Positions 16,869-26,205 of a stretch of DNA of 64,000 nt are shown in pieces. The notes below the pieces were generated by a model. It ran no database searches and had not been told where the DNA came from. It saw only the letters and a list, made by a program, of their open reading frames with translations. Within the stretch, counting starts at the first letter, position 1; each line of letters opens with the position of its first letter. The DNA comes from Oerskovia enterophila (GTDB lineage: Bacteria > Actinomycetota > Actinomycetes > Actinomycetales > Cellulomonadaceae), in NCBI RefSeq assembly GCF_001692445.1, contig NZ_MAQA01000009.1, positions 1 to 64,000 on the forward strand, read 5' to 3'. The translations under genes and the position numbers were made by a program.

Positions 16869-17981
16869 TCAGTACCTCACCCTCGGGTCGATGAGCGCCG
16901 CGAGGACGTCCACGAGGAAGTTCGTGATCGCGACGATCACGGCCAGCAGGACGACGATCCCCTGGACCGCGACGAAGTCACGGGCCTGGAGGTACTGCGA
17001 GAGCATGAAGCCGAGGCCCTTCCACTCGAAGGTCGTCTCGGTGAGGACCGCCCCGGCCAGGAGCATCGCGATCTGCATGCCCATGACCGTGATGATCGGG
17101 ATGAGCGCCGGCCGCCACGCGTGCGTGCGGACGAGGCGACGCTCCGAGACGCCGCGCGAGCGGGCCGCGTCGACGTAGTCGGTCGCGAGCGTCCCGATCA
17201 CGTTGGTCCGGACGAGGCGCAGGAACACCCCGGCGGTCAGGAGCCCCAGTGCGACCCCGGGCAGGACCGCGTGCATCAGGACGTCGCCCAGGACGGCGGG
17301 GTCGCCCGTGCGGATCGCGTCCACGACGTAGAAGCCCGACGGGTCCGGGAGCGAGAGCATCTGCAGCTCGGCGCCGGTCGAGGCACGACCCGCGACGGGG
17401 AACCAGCCGAGGCCGACCGAGAAGATCAGCTTGAGCAGGAGGCCCGCGAAGAACACGGGGGTCGCGTAGCAGAGGATCGCGAAGACGCGCAGGAACGCGT
17501 CGGGGACCCGGTCGCGGTGGTGGGCCGCGAGCAGCCCGAGCGGGATGCCGACCAGGAACGCGATGATCAGCGCGTAGACCGCGAGCTCGAGCGTCGCCGC
17601 GCCGTAGGTCGTGAGGATCTCGGAGACCGGGCGGTTGTCGCTGATCGTGGTGCCGAAGTCGCCGCGCAGGATCCCGCCCAGGTACTCGAGGTACTGGACG
17701 ATGATGGGGCGGTCGTAGCCGGCCGCGTGGATGCGCTCGGCGAGCTGGTCGGCCCGGAGCCTGCCGCCGAGCGCCGCGGTGATGGGGTCGCCCGTCGCGC
17801 GCATGACGAAGAAGACGGTCGTCACGAGGATGAAGACGGTCGGGATGATGAGGAGGAACCGGACCAGGACGTACCGCCCGAGCCCACCTCCTCCGGACGT
17901 CCTGGGCCGCGGGGTGGTGGGGCGTGGGGTCCTGGCGCCTGGCGGGTCGGCCGTGGTCACCTGGTCGGTCGTCGTGGTCAT
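16869..17981 (-). CDS. peptide/nickel-type ABC transporter permease (DppB-like)
   Basis: A 370-residue permease. A Pro/Thr-rich leader of about 40 residues precedes the DppB N-terminal signature LGRYVLVRFLLIIPTVFILVTT. The transmembrane domain follows, with the EAA loop VDAARSRGVSERRLVRTHAW and the C-terminal family ending FLVDVLAALIDPRVRY. The last residues match the family closely, so the frame is complete. It pairs with the DppC-like permease downstream. A 148-base gap with a hairpin separates it from the binding-protein gene. Confidence 0.93.
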   Translation of the reverse strand: MTTTTDQVTTADPPGARTPRPTTPRPRTSGGGGLGRYVLVRFLLIIPTVFILVTTVFFVMRATGDPITAALGGRLRADQLAERIHAAGYDRPIIVQYLEYLGGILRGDFGTTISDNRPVSEILTTYGAATLELAVYALIIAFLVGIPLGLLAAHHRDRVPDAFLRVFAILCYATPVFFAGLLLKLIFSVGLGWFPVAGRASTGAELQMLSLPDPSGFYVVDAIRTGDPAVLGDVLMHAVLPGVALGLLTAGVFLRLVRTNVIGTLATDYVDAARSRGVSERRLVRTHAWRPALIPIITVMGMQIAMLLAGAVLTETTFEWKGLGFMLSQYLQARDFVAVQGIVVLLAVIVAITNFLVDVLAALIDPRVRY

Positions 17982-18084
17982 GTCGTCCGTTCGTCGTGGT
18001 CCGAGCCACGCTGCTCGGTTGCCTGCGGTGCTGCGGGCGCTCGGCGGAGGTCGCTCGCACGGCCCGCCGAGAGCCGTCGGGGCG

Positions 18085-18116
18085 GGGCGGCCCGGCCGTC
18101 GCCGGTCGGGCCGCCC
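18085..18116 (-). terminator. intra-operon hairpin after the binding-protein gene
   Basis: GGGCGGCCCGGCC (18085-18097) pairs with 18104-18116 with one mismatch around a 6-base loop. It lies between the solute-binding protein gene and dppB. Such hairpins let the binding protein be made in excess of the membrane subunits. Confidence 0.5.
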
Positions 18117-18129
18117 GCGCCCTCGGGGA

Positions 18130-19776
18130 TCAGCTCTTCGAGAGCGCCCCGTAGCGGAACTTGAACGACGCGTCGAGCGTGTCCTCGGTCCCGGCGACGC
18201 CCGTGCCGACGACCGCGACCTGTGCGCCCTGGAGGTACGGGACGGTCGAGAGGTCGGCGGCGACCTTCTCCTGGATCTCCTCGATGAGGGCCGTGCGGGC
18301 TGCCGCGTCGGGCGTGGCGGCCTGCTGGAGGATCAGGTCGTTGACCTCCTGGTTGTCGTAGTGGTTCGCGAGGAAGTTCTCCTGGAGGAAGAACGGCGTG
18401 AGGTAGTTGTCGGCGTCCGAGTAGTCCGGGAACCAGCCGAGCTGGTAGGCGGGGTAGACGTCGGCCGTGCGGTCCTTGGCGTACTGGACCCACTCGGTGG
18501 TCTGCAGGTCGACCGTGAACAGGCCGCTCTTCTCGAGCTGGTCCTTGATGAGCGCGTACTCCTCACCGGAGGACGGCCCGTAGTGGTCGTTGCTGTACTG
18601 CAGGTCGAGCACCACGGGGACGGTGACCCCGGCGGCCTCGAGCGTGGCCTTGGCCTTGTCGGCGTCGGCCCCGCCCTGCCCGTCGCCGTAGAGCTCCTTG
18701 AGCGGCTCGACCGCGCCGGTCAGACCCGCAGGGACGTACGAGTACAGCGGCGTGTAGGTGCCCTTGTAGACCTGGGTCGCGATCTCCTCGCGGTCGATCA
18801 GGTCCGCGACGGCCTGGCGCACGGCGAGGGCCTTGGCCGGGTCCGCGCCCTCGGCCTTGGCGCCGTAGGGCTGGGAGTCGAAGTTGAACGTGATGTAGCG
18901 GATCTCTCCGCCCGGGCCGTCGACGACCTTGACCTTGTCGTTGCCCCGGAGGTCGTCGATGTCGGTCGCGGACAGGCTGCGGAAGGCGACGTCGATGTTG
19001 CCCTCCTGGATGTCGAGCTTCAGGTTGGAGGCGTCGGTGTAGTACTTGGTGTTGACCTTCGCCGTCTTGGCCTCGCCGAGCACGCCCTGGTAGTCGGGGT
19101 TGGCCTCGTAGGAGATCAGGTTGTTGAAGTCGTACTTGGCGATCGAGTACTGCCCGGCGAACGCCTTGCCCGCGACGATGTCGGCGTCGGGCGTGAGCGC
19201 GTCGGCCGCGAACACCTCCTCGTCGACGATGGGGCCGGCAGGGCTCGACAGGATCTGGGGGAAGACCTGGTCGTCGGGCGACTTGAGCGTGAAGACGACG
19301 GTCGTGTCGTCGGGCGTCGCGACGCTCTCCAGGTTGTAGAGCAGCGAGGCGGGGCCGTTCTCGTCGTTGATGGCGACCTGCCGGTCGAACGTGAACTTCA
19401 CGTCGGAGGACGTGAGGTCGTGGCCGTTGGCGAACTTCAGGCCCGGCTTGAGCTTGACGGTGTACTCGGTGGGCGCAGTGAACTCGGCGGACTCCGCGAT
19501 GTCGGGCTCGACGTCCGGGCTCCCGTAGGGGGTGTTGAGCAGGAACGGGAACACCTGGTTCATGACCGCGAACGACCCGTTGTCGTAGGAGCCGGCCGGG
19601 TCGAGCGTCGTGACCTTGTCGGTCGTGCCGATCGTCAGCGCGCCTCCTGCGCTCGCGTTGCTGCTGCCGCCGTCGTCGTTCGTCCCGCTGCCGCTGCCGC
19701 ACGCCGTGAGCGTGAACGTCACGACGGCGATGCCTGCCGTTGCGGCGAGGAGCCGCTTCCTCGAAACGGTCGTCAT
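18130..19776 (-). CDS. peptide ABC transporter substrate-binding lipoprotein
   Basis: Extracytoplasmic binding protein of family SBP_bac_5. The signal peptide ends in the lipobox LTAC (C26), followed by a Gly/Ser/Asn-rich tether. Mature-part landmarks are ALTIGTTDKVTTLDPAGSYD, the FNFDSQPYG segment and the C-terminal NDLILQQAATPD region. It has 548 residues, normal length. It leads the dpp-like operon (binding protein, two permeases, fused ATPase). The start ATG at 19776 follows AGAGGTGTGACGG with AGAGG at suitable spacing. Ligand class (di- or oligopeptide) is inferred from the family. Confidence 0.94.
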   Translation of the reverse strand: MTTVSRKRLLAATAGIAVVTFTLTACGSGSGTNDDGGSSNASAGGALTIGTTDKVTTLDPAGSYDNGSFAVMNQVFPFLLNTPYGSPDVEPDIAESAEFTAPTEYTVKLKPGLKFANGHDLTSSDVKFTFDRQVAINDENGPASLLYNLESVATPDDTTVVFTLKSPDDQVFPQILSSPAGPIVDEEVFAADALTPDADIVAGKAFAGQYSIAKYDFNNLISYEANPDYQGVLGEAKTAKVNTKYYTDASNLKLDIQEGNIDVAFRSLSATDIDDLRGNDKVKVVDGPGGEIRYITFNFDSQPYGAKAEGADPAKALAVRQAVADLIDREEIATQVYKGTYTPLYSYVPAGLTGAVEPLKELYGDGQGGADADKAKATLEAAGVTVPVVLDLQYSNDHYGPSSGEEYALIKDQLEKSGLFTVDLQTTEWVQYAKDRTADVYPAYQLGWFPDYSDADNYLTPFFLQENFLANHYDNQEVNDLILQQAATPDAAARTALIEEIQEKVAADLSTVPYLQGAQVAVVGTGVAGTEDTLDASFKFRYGALSKS

Positions 19777-20087
19777 CCGTCACACCTCTTCTTCGGGGTC
19801 ATGAGGTGGGTGCGCGGTGGCGCTCCCACGGCCTGGTTCTGCGACCAAGGTCCGTGATGTCTAACACACTGTTGTTTCGGTCAAGCACCCCGGAACGGCT
19901 CAGCACGGCGGTTCCGAGCATCTTGTTACCGGGTCGTAACCCCCGCCGCCACATGGTGAGACGGATCACAGTCGTGAAGTTACCGAGGAGTACGTTCCGG
20001 TGCGTCACGGCTATTTCGAGGCGGTGGACCCCCGCCGTGCGGGGTCGCCCGCTCGGGACCGCCAGCGCTGTCACCGGCGGCGCACGC
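19777..20087. other. 311-base intergenic region upstream of the peptide transporter
   Basis: No gene is seen. On the minus strand TTGACC (19879-19884) and TAGACA (19858-19863) form a promoter candidate for the peptide transporter, but the spacer is only 15 bases. The region 19858-19995 is visibly richer in A/T than its surroundings, as expected for a promoter. The right part is the downstream flank of the HdeD-like gene. Confidence 0.45.
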
Positions 20088-21059
20088 TCAGCGCCCGGAC
20101 GTCTCCTGCCCGACGTCGGAGCCCGGCTCGCGCGGCCCGGTCACCTCGTCGGGAGCGGGGGTCGGCAGGCGGTCCTCCGCAGGGACGTCGGGCACGCTCC
20201 CGGCGCCGGCGCCACCGAGCTCCTCGACCGGGCGAGCCGGCGACGGCTCGCCGCCCGACCCGGCCGGCCCGCCCGACCCGGCCGCCGTCCCGGTGACCTC
20301 ACCGCCCGCGGTGAGCTCCGCCGTCGGGCCCGACGCCGGTACGCCCTCCGGAGCGGGCGTCGCCGCGGCCTCCGCGACCACCGGGGCCGTGGCCCCCGCG
20401 CCCAGCACCGACCCGCCCGTGACGACCACGCCCGCCGCGACCGCCTGCGCACGCAGGTCAGCGAGCTCGCGCGCGACCGACCGGACCCCGAAGCCCGAGA
20501 CCACGTGGATCGCCCCCGCGACGAACGCGTACAGGCCGAACACGACGACCGTCAGGCTCAGGACGTCGTCGGCGTCGACGGGGCGCGTGACGAGCAGCAG
20601 GCCGAACAGCGTCGAGACGATGCCGAACGTCAGCAGCCACGGCCACCCCAGGTCCCTGTTGCGCACGAGCCCGGCCGCACCCACGATCGCCGTGACCCCC
20701 AGGACCAGGACCCACACGACCAGGACGTAGTAGAGCGCGGTCACGCTGAGGTCCGGCCAGAACATGACCGCGGCGCCGAAGAGCAGGTTGACGACGGCCT
20801 GCGCGAGCCACCAGGTCCACCCGACCTGCTTGCGGTGCGCCAGGCCCTGGACCGCGACGAGGACCGCGTCCGCCACGAGGAAGATCCCGAAGACCCAGCG
20901 CAGCGTCTCGAACGCCTCGAGCGGCTGGATCATGAGCAGCAGCCCGAGCACGACCAGGAGCAGCCCGCGCACCACGGGGAGCCACCAGACGTTCTTGAAC
21001 GCGTTGAGCGGTTCGGGGATCTCGACCGTGTCCCGCCCTCTGCGCCTGCTCCGGACCAT
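20088..21059 (-). CDS. HdeD family membrane protein with long disordered tail
   Basis: Residues 20-200 carry six helices in three pairs with the HdeD pattern (LLLVVLGLLLMIQPLEAFETLRWVFGIF, then AVMFWPDLSVTALYYVL, then FGLLLVTRPVDADDVLSLTVV). The remaining 120 residues are Ala/Gly/Pro/Glu-rich with no predicted fold (for example AGSGGPAGSGGEPSPA). At 323 residues it is much longer than typical HdeD (about 190) and the paralogue at 2660. It is divergent from the UPF0104 gene across a 225-base gap. The function is unproven in this phylum. Confidence 0.83.
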   Translation of the reverse strand: MVRSRRRGRDTVEIPEPLNAFKNVWWLPVVRGLLLVVLGLLLMIQPLEAFETLRWVFGIFLVADAVLVAVQGLAHRKQVGWTWWLAQAVVNLLFGAAVMFWPDLSVTALYYVLVVWVLVLGVTAIVGAAGLVRNRDLGWPWLLTFGIVSTLFGLLLVTRPVDADDVLSLTVVVFGLYAFVAGAIHVVSGFGVRSVARELADLRAQAVAAGVVVTGGSVLGAGATAPVVAEAAATPAPEGVPASGPTAELTAGGEVTGTAAGSGGPAGSGGEPSPARPVEELGGAGAGSVPDVPAEDRLPTPAPDEVTGPREPGSDVGQETSGR

Positions 21060-21271
21060 GCGCCACCACCGTTCGTCGTGCGCCGTGCACCCTGCCCCGC
21101 GCCCAGGGCGATCGCCCTCGGCGCGCCTGCCAGGATGGGAGCGCTACCTGCGTTCATCCTGCTGGAGGTTGGTCACACTCGCCCGGCGAAGCATGCTGGA
21201 CAACGGGAGCAAGCGGGCAAATCACCCGGCAGAAAGTGGCGTAATACCGCGCCTCTCGGGACCTCCCGCCC

Positions 21272-21287
21272 TAGACTCGCAAGCATG
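21272..21287 (+). promoter_or_regulatory. -10 element placing a leaderless start
   Basis: TAGACT (21272-21277) sits seven bases before ATG 21285 and no Shine-Dalgarno precedes the ATG. This is the geometry of a leaderless actinobacterial transcript and supports this start. Confidence 0.6.
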
Positions 21288-24158
21288 TCTGCGCGTGCTC
21301 ACGACCCGGCCGGTCCTCCGGCGACGGCCGAGCCACGCCCCCAGGTCCACGAGGTCGGGTCGTTCGAGACGACCGAGCACGGGGCACCGGACCCCCGCTC
21401 GTTCCGTGCGTTCCTCGCGACCCCGCGCGCCGTCGGCGACGGGACGGACCCCACGGTCCAGATCGTCGACACCCCCGAGGCGCGCGTGCGCCACCCGAGC
21501 GACCTCGTCGGGATCGTGCTGTGCGCCCTGGGCGTCGCGCTCGTCATGTTCATGTCCGTGTACGCGCACGGCACCACCGCGGGCGTCGCCGAGGACGTCC
21601 AAGGGTTCTCCGACCTCCTCGCGAGGATCCTCTTCATCCCGGTCGCGGTCCTCGAGGGCCTCGTGACACTCGCGATCCCCACGGCCGTCCTCATCGAGCT
21701 CGGCATCCGCAAGCTCGGACGCCAGGTCGTCGAGTCGATCGCCGCGGCCGCGATCGGCATGCTCCTGGGCATCGCCATGACCTACTCGGTGCTGACGTTC
21801 GGGTCGGCCGACCTGATCCAGGGCCTGTCGGTCCGCATCCGCGGCGAGTGGCAGCTCAGCATCCCCGGCTACGTCGCCGCGATCAGCGGACTGCTCACCG
21901 CGGCCGGCCCCCGCACCCGGCGCCGCACGGTCGCCTGGTCCTGGAACCTGCTGTTCATCGCGCTCGGCGTCGTCCTCATCACGGCCCAGGTCTCGCTGCC
22001 GGGCGCGATCATCACGCTCCTGCTCGGCCGGATCGCCGGCAACGCCGTCCGGTGGGTGTCCGGGGTGCGCAGCGAGCGAGCCTACGGACCGCACCTGGTC
22101 GACGGCGTCAGGCGGGCCGGGTACTCGCCCACCGCCCTCGTCCGCGTGCGCGACGTGTCCCAGCCCGCAGAGCTCGCCGAGGCGGCAGAGGACCCCATCA
22201 CCGAGGTCAACGCCGACGGCGAGATCACGGGTGAAGTGCACGTCGGCGTCGTGCGCATCGCCGGCACGGACGAGGACTCGGCGCTCACCGCGGACGCGCG
22301 CATCACGGGCGACCACCTGTCCGGCGCCCTGGGCGACGGGGTCAGCGAGCCCGCCGAGGCCCCGTCGGACCCCGCGGCCATCGCGCTGACCCGCTCCGGG
22401 GACAACCGCGTCTACGCGATGTTCACCGAGGACGGGGTGCGGCGCGACGTCGTGGTGCTCGACGGCGACCGGCAGGTCGTCGGCTTCATCACGCGGTTCT
22501 GGCGCTCGCTGCGCCTGCGAGGCATCGAGGGGCGCGCCGCGATCTCCCTCAAGGCCGTCGCCGAGCGCACCGCGCTGCTCGCCTACGCGGCCCGCGCCGC
22601 AGGGGTCCGGACGCCGCGCCTGCTGGGCGTGGCCGAGGCCGACGACTCGATGATCCTGGTCCAGGAGCACGCGGTCGGCGCGGTCTCGCTGCGCGACCTG
22701 CCCGACGACGAGGTCACCGACGCCGTCCTCACCGAGGCCTGGCACCAGATCCAGCTCGCGCACGACGCCGGGCTCTCGCACCGCGCCCTGACCTCCGACG
22801 TCATGCTCGTGAGCCGGGGAGAGCCGGGAGGCGCCTCGACGCACCCGGCGGGGACCGGCCCGGGCACGGGCCCCGCGTCGGCGGCGGTCGACCTCCGCCC
22901 CGAGGGCGTCGAGGCCGGCCCCGACGACTCCGAGGTCAAGGTCTGGCTGACCGGGTGGGAGCAGGGAGACATCGCGTCGTCCGAGCTGTCGCGCCGCATG
23001 GACCTCACGCAGATGGTCGCGCTCCTCGCGCTCCGCGTGGGCGCGCAGCGCGCCGTGGCCTCGGCCGTGAACGTGCTGCCCAACGAGGACATCGCGGCGA
23101 TCGGGCCGCTCCTCCAGTCGATCGCGCTGCCCGTGAGCACGCGCGAGGAGATGCGCGCCAACAAGGAGCTCTTCAAGGACCTGCGGGCCGCTCTCGTCGA
23201 GCGCCTGCCGGAGACGGACGTCGAGCCCCAGCGCATCACGCGCTTCGGGGCCCGGACGATCATCACGCTGACGCTGACGATCGTCGCGGTGACCGTGGTC
23301 GTCACGACCATGAACTTCCAGCAGATCGCCGAGGCCGTCTCCCAGGCCAACCCCTGGTGGGCCGTCATCTCGTTCGCGCTCGGCATCCTCACCTGGTTCG
23401 GCGCCGCCCTGACGTTCGTGGCGTTCTCGCCCGTGAAGCTGCCCATGATCCGCGCGACGCTGACCCAGATGGCCGGGTCGTTCGTGGCCCTCGCGGCACC
23501 GGCCGGGATCGGACCGGCGGCCCTCAACCTGCGCATGCTCACCAAGCGGAACGTGTCGACCCCCATGGCCGTCGCGACCGTGGCCCTGGTCCAGGTGTCG
23601 CAGTTCGTCATCACGATCCTGCTGCTGGTCGTCCTGTCGATGACGGCCCGGTCGGGCGGTCTGATCAAGCTGCCCTCGACCACGGTGCTGCTCGCGATCA
23701 CGGGCGTCGCGCTCGCCGTGATCGCGACGCTGCTCGTCCCGGCCGTCCGGCGCTGGGTGCTCGCCAAGATCCGGCCCACGGTCCAGCAGGTCTGGCCGCG
23801 ACTGTCGGAGATGCTCAGCCAGCCGGGACGCCTGGCCCTCGGCTTCGGCGGGAACATCATCATGACGCTCGGCTACGTGCTCGCGTTCGACGCGGCACTC
23901 GCGGCGTTCGGCCAGGAGCTCGCGCTCGTCGACGTGGCCGTGATCTACCTGGTCGGCAACGCCGCGGGCGCGGCGGTCCCGACCCCCGGCGGCCTGGGCA
24001 CGATCGAGATCGCCCTGACCGCCGGCCTGACCGCCGCGGGCATCCCGCCAGCGATCGCCACCTCGGCCACGATCCTGTTCCGTGTCGCGACCTACTGGGC
24101 CCGCATCCCCATCGGCTGGGCCGCGATGCGCTTCCTGCAGCGCAAGGGCGACCTCTAG
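21285..24158 (+). CDS. UPF0104 (MprF/AglD-type) membrane protein with kinase-like middle region
   Basis: A 957-residue protein. The N-terminus is soluble (1-70), then about six helices (72-260). A soluble region of about 380 residues carries ADDSMILVQEHAVGAVSLRDLP, the AWHQIQLAHDAGLSHRALTSD segment resembling the catalytic loop of Ser/Thr kinases, and VKVWLTGWEQGD. The HxD/DFG residues are degenerate (SHRALTSD, LTGWE). A C-terminal lysylphosphatidylglycerol-synthase-like transmembrane domain follows (IITLTLTIVAVTVV to the end), with AAPAGIGPAALNLRMLTKRN and PTPGGLGTIE. The family motif suggests lipid flipping or transfer, but the aminoacyltransferase domain of MprF is absent. The start is supported by a leaderless -10 element. 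Confidence 0.87.
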   Translation: MSARAHDPAGPPATAEPRPQVHEVGSFETTEHGAPDPRSFRAFLATPRAVGDGTDPTVQIVDTPEARVRHPSDLVGIVLCALGVALVMFMSVYAHGTTAGVAEDVQGFSDLLARILFIPVAVLEGLVTLAIPTAVLIELGIRKLGRQVVESIAAAAIGMLLGIAMTYSVLTFGSADLIQGLSVRIRGEWQLSIPGYVAAISGLLTAAGPRTRRRTVAWSWNLLFIALGVVLITAQVSLPGAIITLLLGRIAGNAVRWVSGVRSERAYGPHLVDGVRRAGYSPTALVRVRDVSQPAELAEAAEDPITEVNADGEITGEVHVGVVRIAGTDEDSALTADARITGDHLSGALGDGVSEPAEAPSDPAAIALTRSGDNRVYAMFTEDGVRRDVVVLDGDRQVVGFITRFWRSLRLRGIEGRAAISLKAVAERTALLAYAARAAGVRTPRLLGVAEADDSMILVQEHAVGAVSLRDLPDDEVTDAVLTEAWHQIQLAHDAGLSHRALTSDVMLVSRGEPGGASTHPAGTGPGTGPASAAVDLRPEGVEAGPDDSEVKVWLTGWEQGDIASSELSRRMDLTQMVALLALRVGAQRAVASAVNVLPNEDIAAIGPLLQSIALPVSTREEMRANKELFKDLRAALVERLPETDVEPQRITRFGARTIITLTLTIVAVTVVVTTMNFQQIAEAVSQANPWWAVISFALGILTWFGAALTFVAFSPVKLPMIRATLTQMAGSFVALAAPAGIGPAALNLRMLTKRNVSTPMAVATVALVQVSQFVITILLLVVLSMTARSGGLIKLPSTTVLLAITGVALAVIATLLVPAVRRWVLAKIRPTVQQVWPRLSEMLSQPGRLALGFGGNIIMTLGYVLAFDAALAAFGQELALVDVAVIYLVGNAAGAAVPTPGGLGTIEIALTAGLTAAGIPPAIATSATILFRVATYWARIPIGWAAMRFLQRKGDL

Positions 24159-24189
24159 CGCGCGAGCTCCCGCAGCCGCTCCGGATCAC

Positions 24190-25350
24190 CTAGCCCTGCA
24201 GCACCACCGCCGACCCCTGTCCCCCGCCGCCGCACAGCGCGGCCGCCCCCACGGCGTCGCCGCCGAGAGCCGCGAGCCGCCGCGCCAGGTGACCGACGAT
24301 GCGCGCGCCCGACGCCCCGATGGGGTGCCCGAGCGCGATGGCTCCGCCGTTGGCGTCGACGATCGCGGGGTCGACGCCCAACAGGTCCGTCGACGCGAGG
24401 GCCACGACCGCGAACGCCTCGTTGATCTCGATCGCGGACAGCTCCCCGACCTCGAGACCCGCCCGGGCGCTGGCCGCGCGGATCGCGTTCGCGGGCTGCG
24501 CGTGCAGCGAGACGTCGGGCCCCGCCACGAGCGCATGACCCAGGATGCGGGCGCCGGTCAGTCCGCGCCGCTCCGCCTCCTCGTCGCTCACGAGCACGAG
24601 CGCCGCGGCGCCGTCGGAGATCTGCGAGGCGTTCCCGGCCGTGATGGTGCCGTCCTCGCGGAAGGCGGGACGCAGCCGCGCCAGGACCTCGGCCGTGGTG
24701 TCGACGCGCACGCCGTCGTCGGCCTCGACCAGGCGCCCGCCCCGCCCGGGCGTCTGGAACGGCGCGATCTCGCCCCGCAGGAAGTCGGCCGCCGCGGCTG
24801 CCCGCGCGTGCGACGACGCCGCGAACGCGTCCTGGGCCGCTCTGCTGATCCCGAGCCCCTCGCCGTGGCGCTCGGTGCTGAGCCCCATCGAGTCCCGCTC
24901 GAACGCGTCGCGCAGCCCGTCGTGCGCGAGCGTGTCCACGAGGGTCACGTCGCCGAGCTTCCGGCCCGCCCGCGACCCGACCCACGCGTGCGGTGCGAGG
25001 CTCATGGACTCCTGCCCCACGGCCACGACGACCTGGGCCTCGCCCGCGGTGATGAGCCGGTGCGCCTGCACCACGGCCTCCATGCCGGACAAGCACACCG
25101 CGTTGAGCGTCATCGCGGGCACCGAGTACGGCACGCCCGCGCCGACGGCGGCCTGCCGTGCCGGGTTCTGACCGGCCCCGCCCTGGAGCACCTGTCCGGC
25201 GAGGACGAGCTCGACGTCGTCGGGCACCAGTCCTGCGTCCGCGAGCGCCGCGCCCAGCGCGTGCGCCCCGAGCGTCGCGGCGGGCACGGTCGCGAAGGCG
25301 CCGTTGAAACGCACGAAGGGGGTGCGCGCGTACCCCACGATGACGGTCAT
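24190..25350 (-). CDS. acetyl-CoA C-acetyltransferase (thiolase)
   Basis: Cleaves acetoacetyl-CoA to two acetyl-CoA, the last step of leucine breakdown. The nucleophile Cys is in [10 protein letters not shown] (about C89), and the other active-site signatures [18 protein letters not shown] and CGGGGQGSA are intact. The length of 386 residues is normal. The ATG overlaps the scoB stop by four bases. It is the last of an 11-gene operon, so acetoacetate released by the CitE-like lyase would be activated by ScoAB and cleaved here. It runs convergent to the UPF0104 gene. Confidence 0.94.
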   Translation of the reverse strand: MTVIVGYARTPFVRFNGAFATVPAATLGAHALGAALADAGLVPDDVELVLAGQVLQGGAGQNPARQAAVGAGVPYSVPAMTLNAVCLSGMEAVVQAHRLITAGEAQVVVAVGQESMSLAPHAWVGSRAGRKLGDVTLVDTLAHDGLRDAFERDSMGLSTERHGEGLGISRAAQDAFAASSHARAAAAADFLRGEIAPFQTPGRGGRLVEADDGVRVDTTAEVLARLRPAFREDGTITAGNASQISDGAAALVLVSDEEAERRGLTGARILGHALVAGPDVSLHAQPANAIRAASARAGLEVGELSAIEINEAFAVVALASTDLLGVDPAIVDANGGAIALGHPIGASGARIVGHLARRLAALGGDAVGAAALCGGGGQGSAVVLQG

Positions 25351-26204
25351 GCTTCCTCCTGGTGTCCTGGGCGGGTCTGGGTGCGGGTGGTCGCCCCGGC
25401 CGCGGGCCGCGGTTCCTCCAGCCCGACGGCGTAGCTCGCCTCGGTCGCGTCGCGCACCTCGTCGAGGGTCACGCCGGGCGCGACGGCGCGGAGCACGAGG
25501 CCGCGGCGCGAGGCCCCGGGTGCTGCCGGTACTGCACCGGTCCCAGCTCCGAGACCCGCCCCCGATGAGTTGTCAGAAGGTGGCCGGGGAATACCCCGGC
25601 CACGTTCTGACAACGAGTCCGTGGCGGTCGGGACCCCGGGGGATGCGGGCGGCGCGAGGTCGACGACGTCGAAGACCGCGCGGTCCGTGATGATCCGGTC
25701 CACCACGGCCTGCCCCGTGAGCGGCAGCCCGCACACGTGCCGGAGCTTGGGTGACCCGTCGCGCGCCACGTGGTCCATGAGGACGACGATGCGCGGCGTG
25801 CCCGCGACGAGGTCCATGGCCCCGCCCATGCCCTTGACGAGCTTCCCGGGCACGGTCCAGTTGGCGAGGTCGCCCGTCTCGGACACCTCGAGCGCACCGA
25901 GGATCGCGATGTCGACGTGCCCGCCCCGGATCATGGCGAACGACGTCGCGGAGTCGAAGTAGCTCGCGCCCGGCAGCGCCGTGACGGTCTGCTTGCCGGC
26001 GTTGATGAGGTCGGCGTCCTCCTCGCCGTCGAGCGGGAACGGCCCGATCCCCAGCATCCCGTTCTCGCTCTGCAGCGTGATCGAGACTCCGGGCGGCAGG
26101 TGGTTCGCGACGAGCGTGGGGATGCCGATCCCGAGGTTCACGTAGTCGCCGTCGTGCAGCTCGGCCGCGGCGATCGCGGCCATCTGGTCCCGGTCCCAGG
26201 GCAT
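25347..26204 (-). CDS. scoB: 3-oxoacid CoA-transferase subunit B, with PR1 insertion
   Basis: Moves CoA from succinyl-CoA to acetoacetate together with ScoA. The catalytic glutamate lies in [14 protein letters not shown] and the N-terminus [14 protein letters not shown] is typical. It has 285 residues, where ScoB proteins usually have about 215. The extra residues form one block of about 50 between VFDVV and [17 protein letters not shown]. The block contains a PR1 palindrome read as [20 protein letters not shown], then a Gly/Ala stretch. The C-terminal tail is also extended. The ATG at 26204 follows AGGAGG, one base after the scoA stop. Confidence 0.92.
   Translation of the reverse strand: MPWDRDQMAAIAAAELHDGDYVNLGIGIPTLVANHLPPGVSITLQSENGMLGIGPFPLDGEEDADLINAGKQTVTALPGASYFDSATSFAMIRGGHVDIAILGALEVSETGDLANWTVPGKLVKGMGGAMDLVAGTPRIVVLMDHVARDGSPKLRHVCGLPLTGQAVVDRIITDRAVFDVVDLAPPASPGVPTATDSLSERGRGIPRPPSDNSSGAGLGAGTGAVPAAPGASRRGLVLRAVAPGVTLDEVRDATEASYAVGLEEPRPAAGATTRTQTRPGHQEEA
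25564..25620 (-). repeat. PR1 palindromic element, copy 4 (inside scoB)
   Basis: A 57-base element within scoB. Sense reading gives [17 protein letters not shown]. The antisense strand in the matching phase gives [17 protein letters not shown], nearly the same peptide. The core GGCCGGGG-AATA-CCCCGGCC is a nearly perfect stem. Confidence 0.9.
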
Positions 26205-26205
26205 G

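Noticed and set aside
17731-19857. Open frame of over 700 codons on the plus strand across the peptide-binding protein gene
   Set aside because: It is antisense to a clear lipoprotein gene and is Val/Arg/Glu-rich without any motif.
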